Origin: Methyloprofundus sp.
GTDB taxonomy: Bacteria > Pseudomonadota > Gammaproteobacteria > Methylococcales > Methylomonadaceae
Direction: 5' to 3'
DNA: 5,431 bases
NCBI GenBank assembly: GCA_030636485.1
Contig: DAOVWV010000138.1
Span: 1-5,431, forward strand
Part shown: piece after piece, positions 1 to 4,298 of the stretch
Position numbering within the stretch: the first letter of the stretch is position 1
Layout: every line of letters starts with the position of its first letter
Translations under genes and position numbers: made by a program
Notes under the pieces: generated by a model
Told to the model about the DNA's origin: nothing
Seen by the model: the letters and a program-made list of their open reading frames with translations, nothing else
Databases searched by the model: none

Positions 1-463
1 CTATAGCGTTGAGTCAACGCGGGTAGAGCAACGTACTAATCTGGATAAGCTTGTTATTGAGTTAGAAACGAATGGTACAGTTGACCCCGAAGAAACTATA
101 AAGCTTGCTGCAACTATATTACATGATCAATTATCTGTGTTTGTCGATTTTGAAAAAGTCAATGAGCAAATTGTAGAAGAAGTCGTTGAGCCTGTCGAGC
201 AGATTGATCCTAATCTTCTTCGTCCGGTTGATGATTTAGAGTTAACTGTCAGATCAGCGAATTGCTTGAAGGCAGAAAATATCTATTACATTGGTGATCT
301 TATTCTGCGTACAGAGTATGAATTATTGAAAACACCTAATCTGGGTAGAAAGTCATTAACTGAGATAAAGGACGTGTTAGCGCTTAAGGGACTCTCTTTA
401 GGAATGCGTCTAGAGAATTGGCCGCCTGAAAATCTACTTGAGCAATCTCAAGCGATTTTATAA
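1..463 (+). CDS. rpoA: RNA polymerase alpha subunit, C-terminal part (5' end outside window)
   Basis: The alpha subunit dimerises to nucleate RNA polymerase assembly, and its C-terminal domain contacts UP-element DNA and activators. The open frame begins at base 2 with residues [12 protein letters not shown] and gives 153 residues before TAA at 461-463. By comparison with E. coli the window enters near alpha residue 185. Seen in order: the end of the N-terminal domain ([25 protein letters not shown]), an acidic Glu/Val-rich linker about three residues longer than in E. coli, then the whole C-terminal domain. The DNA-contacting segment [15 protein letters not shown] is intact; its Arg (equivalent to E. 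coli R265) is codon 251-253. The second helix-hairpin-helix motif [11 protein letters not shown] and the [13 protein letters not shown] end are also conserved. The last nine residues (NLLEQSQAI..) differ from the E. coli tail. rplQ starts 19 nt downstream, as in the classic alpha operon. Identity is essentially certain; only completeness is limited by the window. Confidence 0.98.
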   Translation, partial: YSVESTRVEQRTNLDKLVIELETNGTVDPEETIKLAATILHDQLSVFVDFEKVNEQIVEEVVEPVEQIDPNLLRPVDDLELTVRSANCLKAENIYYIGDLILRTEYELLKTPNLGRKSLTEIKDVLALKGLSLGMRLENWPPENLLEQSQAIL

Positions 464-482
464 CATAATAAGGTTTATTAGT

Positions 483-863
483 ATGAGACATCGTAAGTCT
501 GGTAGACAACTAAATAGAAATAGTAGTCATAGAAAAGCCATGTTTAGCAATATGGCTACGTCACTGTTTGATAAAGAATTAATTAGAACGACTTTGCCTA
601 AAGCAAAAGAATTGCGTTCTATCGCAGAACCTCTAATTACTTTATCTAAAAAAGATTCAGTAGCAAATCGTCGTTTGGCATTTGCTAAATTAAGAGATCG
701 TGACATCGTTACAAAATTATTCAATGAGCTTGGTCCACGCTATGAAGAGCGTCCAGGTGGTTACCTACGTATCATGAAGTGTGGTTTCCGTACAGGAGAT
801 AAAGCACCGATGGCGTATGTTGAATTAGTTGATCGTCCTGAGTTAGAAGAAGCTGAAGATTAA
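483..863 (+). CDS. rplQ: 50S ribosomal protein L17
   Basis: L17 is a large-subunit protein sitting near the exit-tunnel side of the ribosome. The product is 126 residues, against 127 in E. coli, and is alignable end to end: [20 protein letters not shown] at the start, the family signature region around residues 34-53 ([19 protein letters not shown]), then [24 protein letters not shown] and [27 protein letters not shown], ending in an acidic tail ELEEAED. An in-frame ATG at 438 would add 15 residues overlapping rpoA. It is rejected because every L17 begins MRHR and because AAGG (470-473) lies nine bases before the ATG at 483. The gene is the last of the alpha operon, so it is probably transcribed with rpoA. 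A strong hairpin terminator follows 15 nt after the stop codon. Confidence 0.98.
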   Translation: MRHRKSGRQLNRNSSHRKAMFSNMATSLFDKELIRTTLPKAKELRSIAEPLITLSKKDSVANRRLAFAKLRDRDIVTKLFNELGPRYEERPGGYLRIMKCGFRTGDKAPMAYVELVDRPELEEAED

Positions 864-878
864 TTTAGCTGCTTTTTA

Positions 879-914
879 ACATAAAAAAACCAGCCTAGGC
901 TGGTTTTTTTATGT
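879..914. terminator. Bidirectional intrinsic terminator, perfect 36-bp palindrome
   Basis: Every base pairs from 879 to 914: ACAT, seven A, then CCAGCCT, followed by its exact reverse complement AGGCTGG, seven T, ATGT. The GC-rich core CCAGCC/GGCTGG followed by a T7 run is a textbook Rho-independent terminator. Because the A7 tract mirrors the T7 tract it works on both strands. On the plus strand it ends the alpha operon after rplQ (stop at 863). On the minus strand it lies about 80 nt beyond the stop codon of cobH, so both convergent units probably share it. The functional call is inference from structure; the symmetry is seen directly. Confidence 0.93.
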
Positions 915-995
915 CTAAAATATATTGAATGCCTTTAGTTTGCCTTCTCTTTTTTGTTATGACTGGGTCTTGTGTGTAAGCAGAGTATGATTTGC

Positions 996-1658
996 TTATT
1001 TAGCTGCTTGTTCAGCGAGTGCTAATAGTGCATGAATGGCGGCGACAACAAGCGTTGACCCACCTTTCCGGCCTTGGGTTATGATCCAGGGGGTATCTTG
1101 TAATAATGCTGCTTCGTGTTTTGATTCTGCGGCGGAGACAAAGCCGACAGGCATGCCGACAATTAATGCCGGACGCAGTCCATCTTCTTTGATCATGCGT
1201 ATGACTTCCAGTAATGCCGTAGGGGCATTGCCAACTGCAATAATACTGTTCTCCAGTAAGCCTAGGTGCTGTGCTTTGCGCATTGCCTGTACAGCGCGTG
1301 TACTGTTTTCTGCTTTTGCCCGGCTAATAACATCGGCATCCGAAATATAGTGGTGTGTATCAACGCCAAAATGGCTTAGTCGTGGTTTAGATAATCCAAC
1401 ACAAATCATTTCTACGTCGGCAATAATATGGCCTCCCTGAGATATGGCTTTAATTCCTGCGGATACTGCGTCAGGATGAAATTTTGTTAAGCCGTTAAAC
1501 TCAAAATCTGCAGTGGCATGGATCATTCTGCGTACAATGCTCCATTCTGTTGCAGAGTAGGTATGTGTGCCTACTTCTTGATCAACAATGGCAAAGGAGT
1601 CATGTTCAATTTTTTGACCCGCCTGGGTCATTTGTTCGGTGATAGTGTTTTGTTGCAT
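996..1658 (-). CDS. cobH: Precorrin-8X methylmutase (CobH/CbiC family)
   Basis: This enzyme moves the C-11 methyl group of the corrin ring to C-12, turning precorrin-8X into hydrogenobyrinic acid in the oxygen-dependent cobalamin pathway. The CbiC form does the same on cobalt-precorrin-8 in the anaerobic pathway, and the sequence alone does not tell me which applies. The product is 220 residues, near the usual 205-220. Family marks visible: RRMIHATADFE (43-53) with His47, which fits the catalytic His (His43 in the Pseudomonas denitrificans enzyme); the DVEMICVGLSK strand (81-91); VGNAPTALLE (142-151); the PALIVGMPVGFVSAAESK loop (163-180); and the C-terminal GRKGGSTLVVAAIHALL (196-212). ATG at 1658 is chosen because it is the first in-frame ATG after the candidate promoter; a weak GGA is the only Shine-Dalgarno-like sequence. 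The gene is convergent to rplQ and divergent from rpsF, with no other cobalamin gene nearby. It has no frameshift and all motifs are intact, so it looks functional. Confidence 0.93.
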   Translation of the reverse strand: MQQNTITEQMTQAGQKIEHDSFAIVDQEVGTHTYSATEWSIVRRMIHATADFEFNGLTKFHPDAVSAGIKAISQGGHIIADVEMICVGLSKPRLSHFGVDTHHYISDADVISRAKAENSTRAVQAMRKAQHLGLLENSIIAVGNAPTALLEVIRMIKEDGLRPALIVGMPVGFVSAAESKHEAALLQDTPWIITQGRKGGSTLVVAAIHALLALAEQAAK

Positions 1659-1687
1659 AATTTGTCCGATTTTCAGTATTTAAAGCT

Positions 1688-1696
1688 ATCATAGCA
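1688..1696 (-). promoter_or_regulatory. Candidate extended -10 promoter for cobH
   Basis: Read on the minus strand, TGC-TATGAT is an extended -10 element: TATGAT (1693-1688) matches TATAAT at five of six bases, preceded by TGn. No good -35 box is seen at the proper distance, which is typical of extended -10 promoters. Transcription would begin near 1681, leaving a leader of roughly 20 nt before the ATG at 1658. The -10 overlaps an 11-nt symmetric sequence GCTAT-C-ATAGC (1685-1695), which could be an operator or chance. No cobalamin riboswitch fits in so short a leader. Confidence 0.4.
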
Positions 1697-1758
1697 TTAG
1701 TATTGGGATTTTTTATTTCTATTGTGCTGAATTAAAATCCTATGATTAGAAAACTATT

Positions 1759-1787
1759 TTGCAATAAAAGTAAAAATAAAATATAAT
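1759..1787 (+). promoter_or_regulatory. Sigma70-type promoter for the rpsF operon
   Basis: A perfect -10 box TATAAT (1782-1787) lies exactly 17 bases after TTGCAA (1759-1764), which matches the -35 consensus at four of six positions. The spacer is very AT-rich. Transcription would start near 1794, giving an rpsF leader of about 78 nt. This is the best promoter-like sequence in the window and is correctly placed for a highly expressed ribosomal protein operon. No start-site data are available. Confidence 0.75.
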
Positions 1788-1819
1788 GGCTGGCTTTTTT
1801 ATGGGGTTTTAAAAAACTC

Positions 1820-1866
1820 TCCTTGCCTTACTATAAGATTAATAGAAGGCTTTTATACCGAAAGGA
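1820..1866 (+). promoter_or_regulatory. rpsF leader hairpin resembling the S6:S18 autoregulatory motif
   Basis: The inner stem is GCCTT (1825-1829) with AAGGC (1846-1850), extended by CTAT (1831-1834) with ATAG (1842-1845) across one bulged A, closed by a 7-nt loop. The outer stem is TCCTT (1820-1824) with AAGGA (1862-1866). Between the stems only the 3' side has unpaired bases, 1851-1861, containing ATACCGA. An asymmetric 3' loop holding CCG between two stems just before rpsF is, as I recall the family, the mark of the S6:S18 leader. There the S6-S18 complex binds an imitation of its 16S rRNA site, and E. coli 16S helix 23 also carries an AUACCG stretch. The outer stem hides the Shine-Dalgarno AAGGA, five bases before the rpsF ATG, so stabilisation by S6:S18 would block translation. 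The base pairing is seen; the regulatory role is inferred from the family. Confidence 0.72.
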
Positions 1867-1871
1867 AAATT

Positions 1872-2357
1872 ATGCGACATTATGAAATTGTCTTTTTAGT
1901 TCATCCTGATCAAAGCTCTCAAGTGCCTGCGATGATTGATCGCTACCGTGCATCTATTGAGGGAGCGTCAGGTGCTATTCATCGTCTTGAAGACTGGGGG
2001 CGTAGACATCTTGCATACCCAATCAGAAAACTGCAAAAAGCACATTATGTATTGATGAATATTGAGTGTGACCAGGCAACTTTAGAAGAGCTGGAAAGTA
2101 GTTTCCGTTTTAATGATGCTGTGTTACGTAGCATGACTTTAGTTATGAGTGGTGCCATTACAGGGGCAACGGTTATTGCGGCAGAAGCGACTGAGAAATC
2201 TGCGGTAGCTGAAAAGCCAGCAGAAGCAGAAAAGCCAGCAGTAGCTGAAAAGCCAGCAGTAGCTGAAAAGCCAGCAGTAGCAGAAGCTGCTACTACTACT
2301 GAAGCAAAGGCTGCGACGACAGAAAAAGCGGCAGCAACTACAACTGATTCTGAATAA
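1872..2357 (+). CDS. rpsF: 30S ribosomal protein S6 with a long repetitive tail
   Basis: S6 binds the platform of the small subunit as a heterodimer with S18. Residues 1-95 form the normal S6 fold and track E. coli closely: [15 protein letters not shown], the [19 protein letters not shown] block (36-54), [10 protein letters not shown] and the [13 protein letters not shown] end (77-88). After about residue 100 comes a 60-residue low-complexity tail of Ala, Glu, Lys, Pro and Thr, including four tandem six-residue units (AVAEKP type) at 111-134. The total of 161 residues exceeds the 131-135 of E. coli S6. The protein ends ..DSE; in E. coli RimK adds glutamates to the C-terminal Glu of S6, so a similar modification is possible here but not shown. 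The start at 1872 is fixed by the conserved MRHYEIV and by AAGGA five bases upstream. This is the first gene of the operon, probably under leader control by S6:S18. Two stop codons in a row (TAATAA) close it. Confidence 0.97.
   Translation: MRHYEIVFLVHPDQSSQVPAMIDRYRASIEGASGAIHRLEDWGRRHLAYPIRKLQKAHYVLMNIECDQATLEELESSFRFNDAVLRSMTLVMSGAITGATVIAAEATEKSAVAEKPAEAEKPAVAEKPAVAEKPAVAEAATTTEAKAATTEKAAATTTDSE
2202..2285 (+). repeat. 18-bp in-frame tandem repeat in the S6 tail
   Basis: Four full 18-bp units of the type GCAGTAGCTGAAAAGCCA start at 2202, 2220, 2238 and 2256, followed by a 12-bp partial unit to 2285. The third and fourth are identical. The first differs by GCG for GCA. The second has GAA GCA for GTA GCT, giving AEAEKP instead of AVAEKP. 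The repeat is in frame, so gain or loss of units by strand slippage would lengthen or shorten the tail without breaking the gene. Confidence 0.93.
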
Positions 2358-2382
2358 TAAAACAATACATAGAGGTTAGCTT

Positions 2383-2613
2383 ATGGCACGTCAAATGAGA
2401 CGCAAAAAGCACTATACTTTTGGTGCTGAAGGTGAAGCAAATGCAATCGATTACAAAAATATCGAATTGTTAGGTGAGTTCGTTACTGAAACAGGTAAAA
2501 TTGTACCTAGCCGTATTACCGGCACAAGTGCAAAAAATCAAAGACAAATAACCACTGCTATTAAGCGTGCGCGTTATGTTGCTTTGATGCCTTTTTGTGA
2601 CGCACACGATTAA
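2383..2613 (+). CDS. rpsR: 30S ribosomal protein S18
   Basis: S18 pairs with S6 on the small-subunit platform next to 16S helices 22-23. The 76-residue product (75 in E. coli) has the full family signature: [13 protein letters not shown] basic start, IDYKNIELL (22-30), the invariant [18 protein letters not shown] (38-55), [13 protein letters not shown] (59-71) and a short end CDAHD. Only one cysteine is present, so this is not a zinc-ribbon type of S18. AGAGG (2371-2375) stands seven bases before the ATG, and the gap after rpsF is 25 nt, consistent with co-transcription. priB, which separates rpsF from rpsR in enteric bacteria, is absent. S18 is the likely partner of S6 in feedback control at the operon leader. 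Confidence 0.97.
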   Translation: MARQMRRKKHYTFGAEGEANAIDYKNIELLGEFVTETGKIVPSRITGTSAKNQRQITTAIKRARYVALMPFCDAHD

Positions 2614-2629
2614 TTAAAGGTAAGGCGCA

Positions 2630-3517
2630 GTGAAATTTTTAGCAAGTTTTATTATGCGGGGGAGGATGGCAGCGATGACTGTCGCATCTTCTTTGGCTTT
2701 GCTATCACTCATTTTGCCGCCTATTAGTATTGTAAGTTCTGCTACGGTAGCATTGGTCACATTGCGCCGTGGGGCATATGAAGGTTTGCTGGTCTTATTA
2801 AGCGCTAGTGTAGCGGCTGCTATATTGGGTGTTATAGTCCTAGGGAATTTTCAATTCGCATTTGGTTATGCGCTTATTCTATGGATCCCTGTCTGGATAC
2901 TTTCGATAGTCTTGCGTGAAGGCCGGCATTTGTCGCTGGCTTTTGAAATAGCATCGATATTAGGTGTTCTGGCAGTGCTTGGGGTTTACTTGTTTATGCA
3001 GAGCCCTGTTGATTATTGGCAGGCAGTTTTGAGCATAATGGTTGAACCTATGTTGCAGGCATCTGATGTGCCTGCGGAGCAAGTTAAGCAGACAGTTGCC
3101 ATGTTGTCCAAGTATATGACCGGGCTTATTGCCACGGGTTCAGTAACGGGTTTATTATTAGGCTTGTTATTGGCGCGCTGGTGGCAGGCCGCGTTATATA
3201 ATCCAGGTGGATTTCGTGTTGAGTACTTGTCTTTGCGTATGCCTTCTCGCTTCACTATGGCAACGATTGTTATTTTTTTGATTGCATCGTTGGTGGGGGG
3301 CGTGGTTTCTGAGGTGGCGTGGAATATAGGTATTATTTTATTTATGTTGTATGGTTTTATTGGAACTGCGATTGTGCATGCTCTGATATCAAAAACTAAA
3401 ATAAAACACTTTTTATTGCCATTTTTTTATATGTTGATCTTTGTTGTTCCGCATATAGTGTTGCCGGTAGCGATTATTGGTTTAAGTGATACCTGGCTGA
3501 ATTTACGAAAAATATAA
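2630..3517 (+). CDS. DUF2232 family polytopic membrane protein
   Basis: This is a 295-residue inner-membrane protein of unknown function, of the family (DUF2232, YybS-like) that sits between rpsR and rplI in many gammaproteobacteria. Hydrophobic segments lie at about 14-45 (one long or two short), 50-71, 75-95, 103-123, 163-182, 208-226, 230-252 and 260-285, suggesting eight or so passes. The stretch 124-160 is more polar. Motifs I associate with the family are FIMRGRMAA at the start (7-15) and [23 protein letters not shown] (182-204) after the fifth segment. The GTG start at 2630 is preferred because it keeps FIMRGR and has AAGG four bases upstream (another AAAGG lies nine bases upstream). 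A competing start is ATG 2675, behind an excellent internal Shine-Dalgarno. The gene follows rpsR by 16 nt and is surely in the same operon. No enzymatic residues are recognisable. Confidence 0.88.
   Translation: MKFLASFIMRGRMAAMTVASSLALLSLILPPISIVSSATVALVTLRRGAYEGLLVLLSASVAAAILGVIVLGNFQFAFGYALILWIPVWILSIVLREGRHLSLAFEIASILGVLAVLGVYLFMQSPVDYWQAVLSIMVEPMLQASDVPAEQVKQTVAMLSKYMTGLIATGSVTGLLLGLLLARWWQAALYNPGGFRVEYLSLRMPSRFTMATIVIFLIASLVGGVVSEVAWNIGIILFMLYGFIGTAIVHALISKTKIKHFLLPFFYMLIFVVPHIVLPVAIIGLSDTWLNLRKI
2658..2665 (+). promoter_or_regulatory. Strong Shine-Dalgarno inside the DUF2232 gene
   Basis: GGGGGAGG lies nine bases before the in-frame ATG at 2675 (residue 16), the ideal distance and the best ribosome-binding match in the window. 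Initiation there would give a 280-residue protein starting [10 protein letters not shown], directly at the first hydrophobic segment, without the FIMRGR stretch. The same bases encode RGR of that conserved stretch, so the match may be a by-product of coding. It matters because it makes the true start, or the existence of two forms, uncertain. Confidence 0.4.
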
Positions 3518-3522
3518 AACCC

Positions 3523-3559
3523 CCATTCAGCACCTAAAGTGCTGTGGAATCGGTATTCC
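3523..3559 (+). promoter_or_regulatory. Two overlapping hairpins in the rplI leader
   Basis: Hairpin 1 pairs CAGCAC (3528-3533) with GTGCTG (3539-3544) around the 5-nt loop CTAAA, and can extend by CCA (3523-3525) with TGG (3545-3547) across a TT bulge. Hairpin 2 pairs GGAAT (3546-3550) with ATTCC (3555-3559) around CGGT. The extended form of 1 and hairpin 2 share bases 3546-3547, so they compete. No T-run follows, so this is not an intrinsic terminator. It sits in the 64-nt gap before rplI and ends about ten bases before the Shine-Dalgarno GAGGA (3570-3574). A role in processing, stability or translational control of rplI is inference only. Confidence 0.45.
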
Positions 3560-3581
3560 GATAAATTATGAGGATTTAAAG

Positions 3582-4031
3582 ATGGAAGTTATCCTTCTTG
3601 AGAAAGTTGTAAACCTAGGTGATCTAGGTGATAAAGTAAATGTGAAATCAGGGTATGCTAGAAATTTCCTTGTTCCGCATCAAAAAGCTGTTATGGCTAC
3701 AAAAGAAAAAATTGCTGAATTTGAAAAGCGTAGAGCAGAACTTGAAAAAGCGGCGGCTGAAAAATTAGCGGCTGCTCAAGTAAGAGCGGAGGCATTGGGT
3801 AAGGTTGAAGTTGTTATTACTCATAAAGCGGGCGAAGAAGGCAAGCTATTCGGCTCTGTTGGTACTCAGGATATTGCTGATGCAATGACGGCTGCGGGTG
3901 CTGCTGTTGATAAGCGTGAAGTACGTTTACCTGAAGGTATTATTCGTCACCTTGGGGAATATCAGATTGATGTGAATCTGCATACTGATGTTACTGTGAC
4001 GGTTGCTGTGACGGTTGCTGAAGAAGCTTAA
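3582..4031 (+). CDS. rplI: 50S ribosomal protein L9
   Basis: L9 binds the base of the L1 stalk on 23S rRNA and projects from the ribosome; it helps keep the reading frame. The 149-residue length equals that of E. coli. The N-domain (1-52) carries [20 protein letters not shown] and the binding loop [12 protein letters not shown] long charged helix follows (about 41-75, Ala/Glu/Lys-rich), then the C-domain with [20 protein letters not shown] (80-99) and [17 protein letters not shown]. Position 34 is Gln (codon 3681-3683), where E. coli and the Geobacillus protein have Gly in the NFLVPxGKA loop; all other landmark residues are present. GAGGA lies seven bases before the ATG. It is the last gene of the rpsF operon. 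dnaB, which often follows rplI, is not next here. Confidence 0.97.
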   Translation: MEVILLEKVVNLGDLGDKVNVKSGYARNFLVPHQKAVMATKEKIAEFEKRRAELEKAAAEKLAAAQVRAEALGKVEVVITHKAGEEGKLFGSVGTQDIADAMTAAGAAVDKREVRLPEGIIRHLGEYQIDVNLHTDVTVTVAVTVAEEA

Positions 4032-4042
4032 GTTTTAGCTGT

Positions 4043-4079
4043 ATATATGCTTCGCGCGGTGAGCGTGCGAAGCATATGT
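4043..4079 (+). terminator. Long stem-loop after rplI, possible operon end
   Basis: Sixteen pairs form between 4043-4058 and 4064-4079 (including two G-T pairs), with the 5-nt loop GTGAG. The core ATATGCTTCGC/GCGAAGCATAT is eleven perfect pairs. The structure begins 11 nt after the rplI stop codon, where the operon terminator belongs. There is no T-run behind it: TCACTGGTTTGTTTATG follows. It is therefore either a weak intrinsic terminator or a 3'-end stabilising or processing hairpin used together with Rho-dependent termination. The stem is certain; its function is a guess. Confidence 0.5.
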
Positions 4080-4172
4080 TCACTGGTTTGTTTATGCGGG
4101 TGAATGATTAGTTCGGTTGTACCCTACGGTGGTCAGTCAGTGCGTCGGTGTAGGCTTTGGGCTGCTTGTGCC

Positions 4173-4267
4173 GCATTCCTTAGTTTAGTCTAAGTGTTCT
4201 TTATTTAGTCTGTCGTTCGATGTGCTAATCAGTTATATTTTTGTACCTTAAGTATGCATTCCTTAGT
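4173..4267 (+). repeat. 12-bp direct repeat in the rplI-waaA gap
   Basis: GCATTCCTTAGT occurs at 4173-4184 and again at 4256-4267, 83 bp apart, with no further similarity on either side. TTTAGTCT is also present twice nearby (4184-4191 and 4204-4211). The first copy is followed by a short inverted repeat CTTAG/CTAAG (4179-4183, 4190-4194). The remainder of the 4080-4298 gap holds no coding sequence or RNA gene that I recognise. The repeats could be operators or the debris of a small deletion or duplication. Confidence 0.5.
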
Positions 4268-4269
4268 AT
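4241..4269 (+). promoter_or_regulatory. Weak candidate promoter for waaA
   Basis: TTGTAC (4241-4246) and TAGTAT (4264-4269) are 17 bases apart; they match the -35 and -10 consensus at three and four of six bases. A start near 4276 would leave a leader of about 23 nt before the waaA ATG. TATATT at 4234-4239 is a better -10 (five of six) but has no -35 at 16-18 bases. A promoter somewhere in this gap is expected after the rplI stem-loop, but the exact choice is uncertain. Confidence 0.28.
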
Positions 4270-4295
4270 TAACCTCTACTTATTTTGAATTTTAA
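4254..4295 (+). other. 13-codon ORF directly before waaA, in the same frame
   Basis: ATG 4254 opens a frame reading MHSLVLTSTYFEF and stops at TAA 4293-4295, three bases before the waaA ATG and in the same frame. Both ATGs follow TTAAG. It may be a chance ORF, a short upstream ORF coupled to waaA by reinitiation, or a vestige of a longer waaA start. The weak promoter at 4241-4269 would begin transcription inside it, in which case it would not be translated. No Shine-Dalgarno of quality is seen. Confidence 0.2.
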
Positions 4296-4298
4296 GAT

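Noticed and set aside
137..463. Separate small gene starting at the GTG at 137
   Set aside because: It is the in-frame continuation of rpoA, whose frame is open from base 2 with conserved residues upstream.
438..482. Upstream ATG giving L17 a 15-residue N-terminal extension
   Set aside because: It overlaps rpoA, has no family support, and L17 starts MRHR at 483 with a good Shine-Dalgarno.
863..1009. 12-bp direct repeat ATTTAGCTGCTT at 863-874 and 998-1009
   Set aside because: About one 12-mer match is expected by chance in a window this size; the second copy is inside the cobH coding end.
1036..1350. Plus-strand ORF of 104 codons
   Set aside because: It is the antisense shadow of cobH, has no recognisable domain, and carries no ribosome-binding site.
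1706..1740. Inverted repeat GGATTTT/AAAATCC between the divergent promoters
   Set aside because: Seven AT-rich pairs with a 21-nt spacer make a weak stem; nothing else supports a terminator or operator.
1659..1757. Cobalamin riboswitch upstream of cobH
   Set aside because: There is no B12-box-like sequence and the region is too short and AT-rich for the roughly 200-nt aptamer.
2045..2365. Minus-strand ORF of 106 codons rich in Ala, Ser and Val
   Set aside because: It is the antisense of the S6 tail repeat, and its periodicity simply reflects that repeat.
3490..3518. Internal promoter for rplI with -10 TATAAA at 3513-3518
   Set aside because: No acceptable -35 box lies 16-18 bases upstream, and the -10 overlaps the DUF2232 stop codon in an AT-rich stretch.
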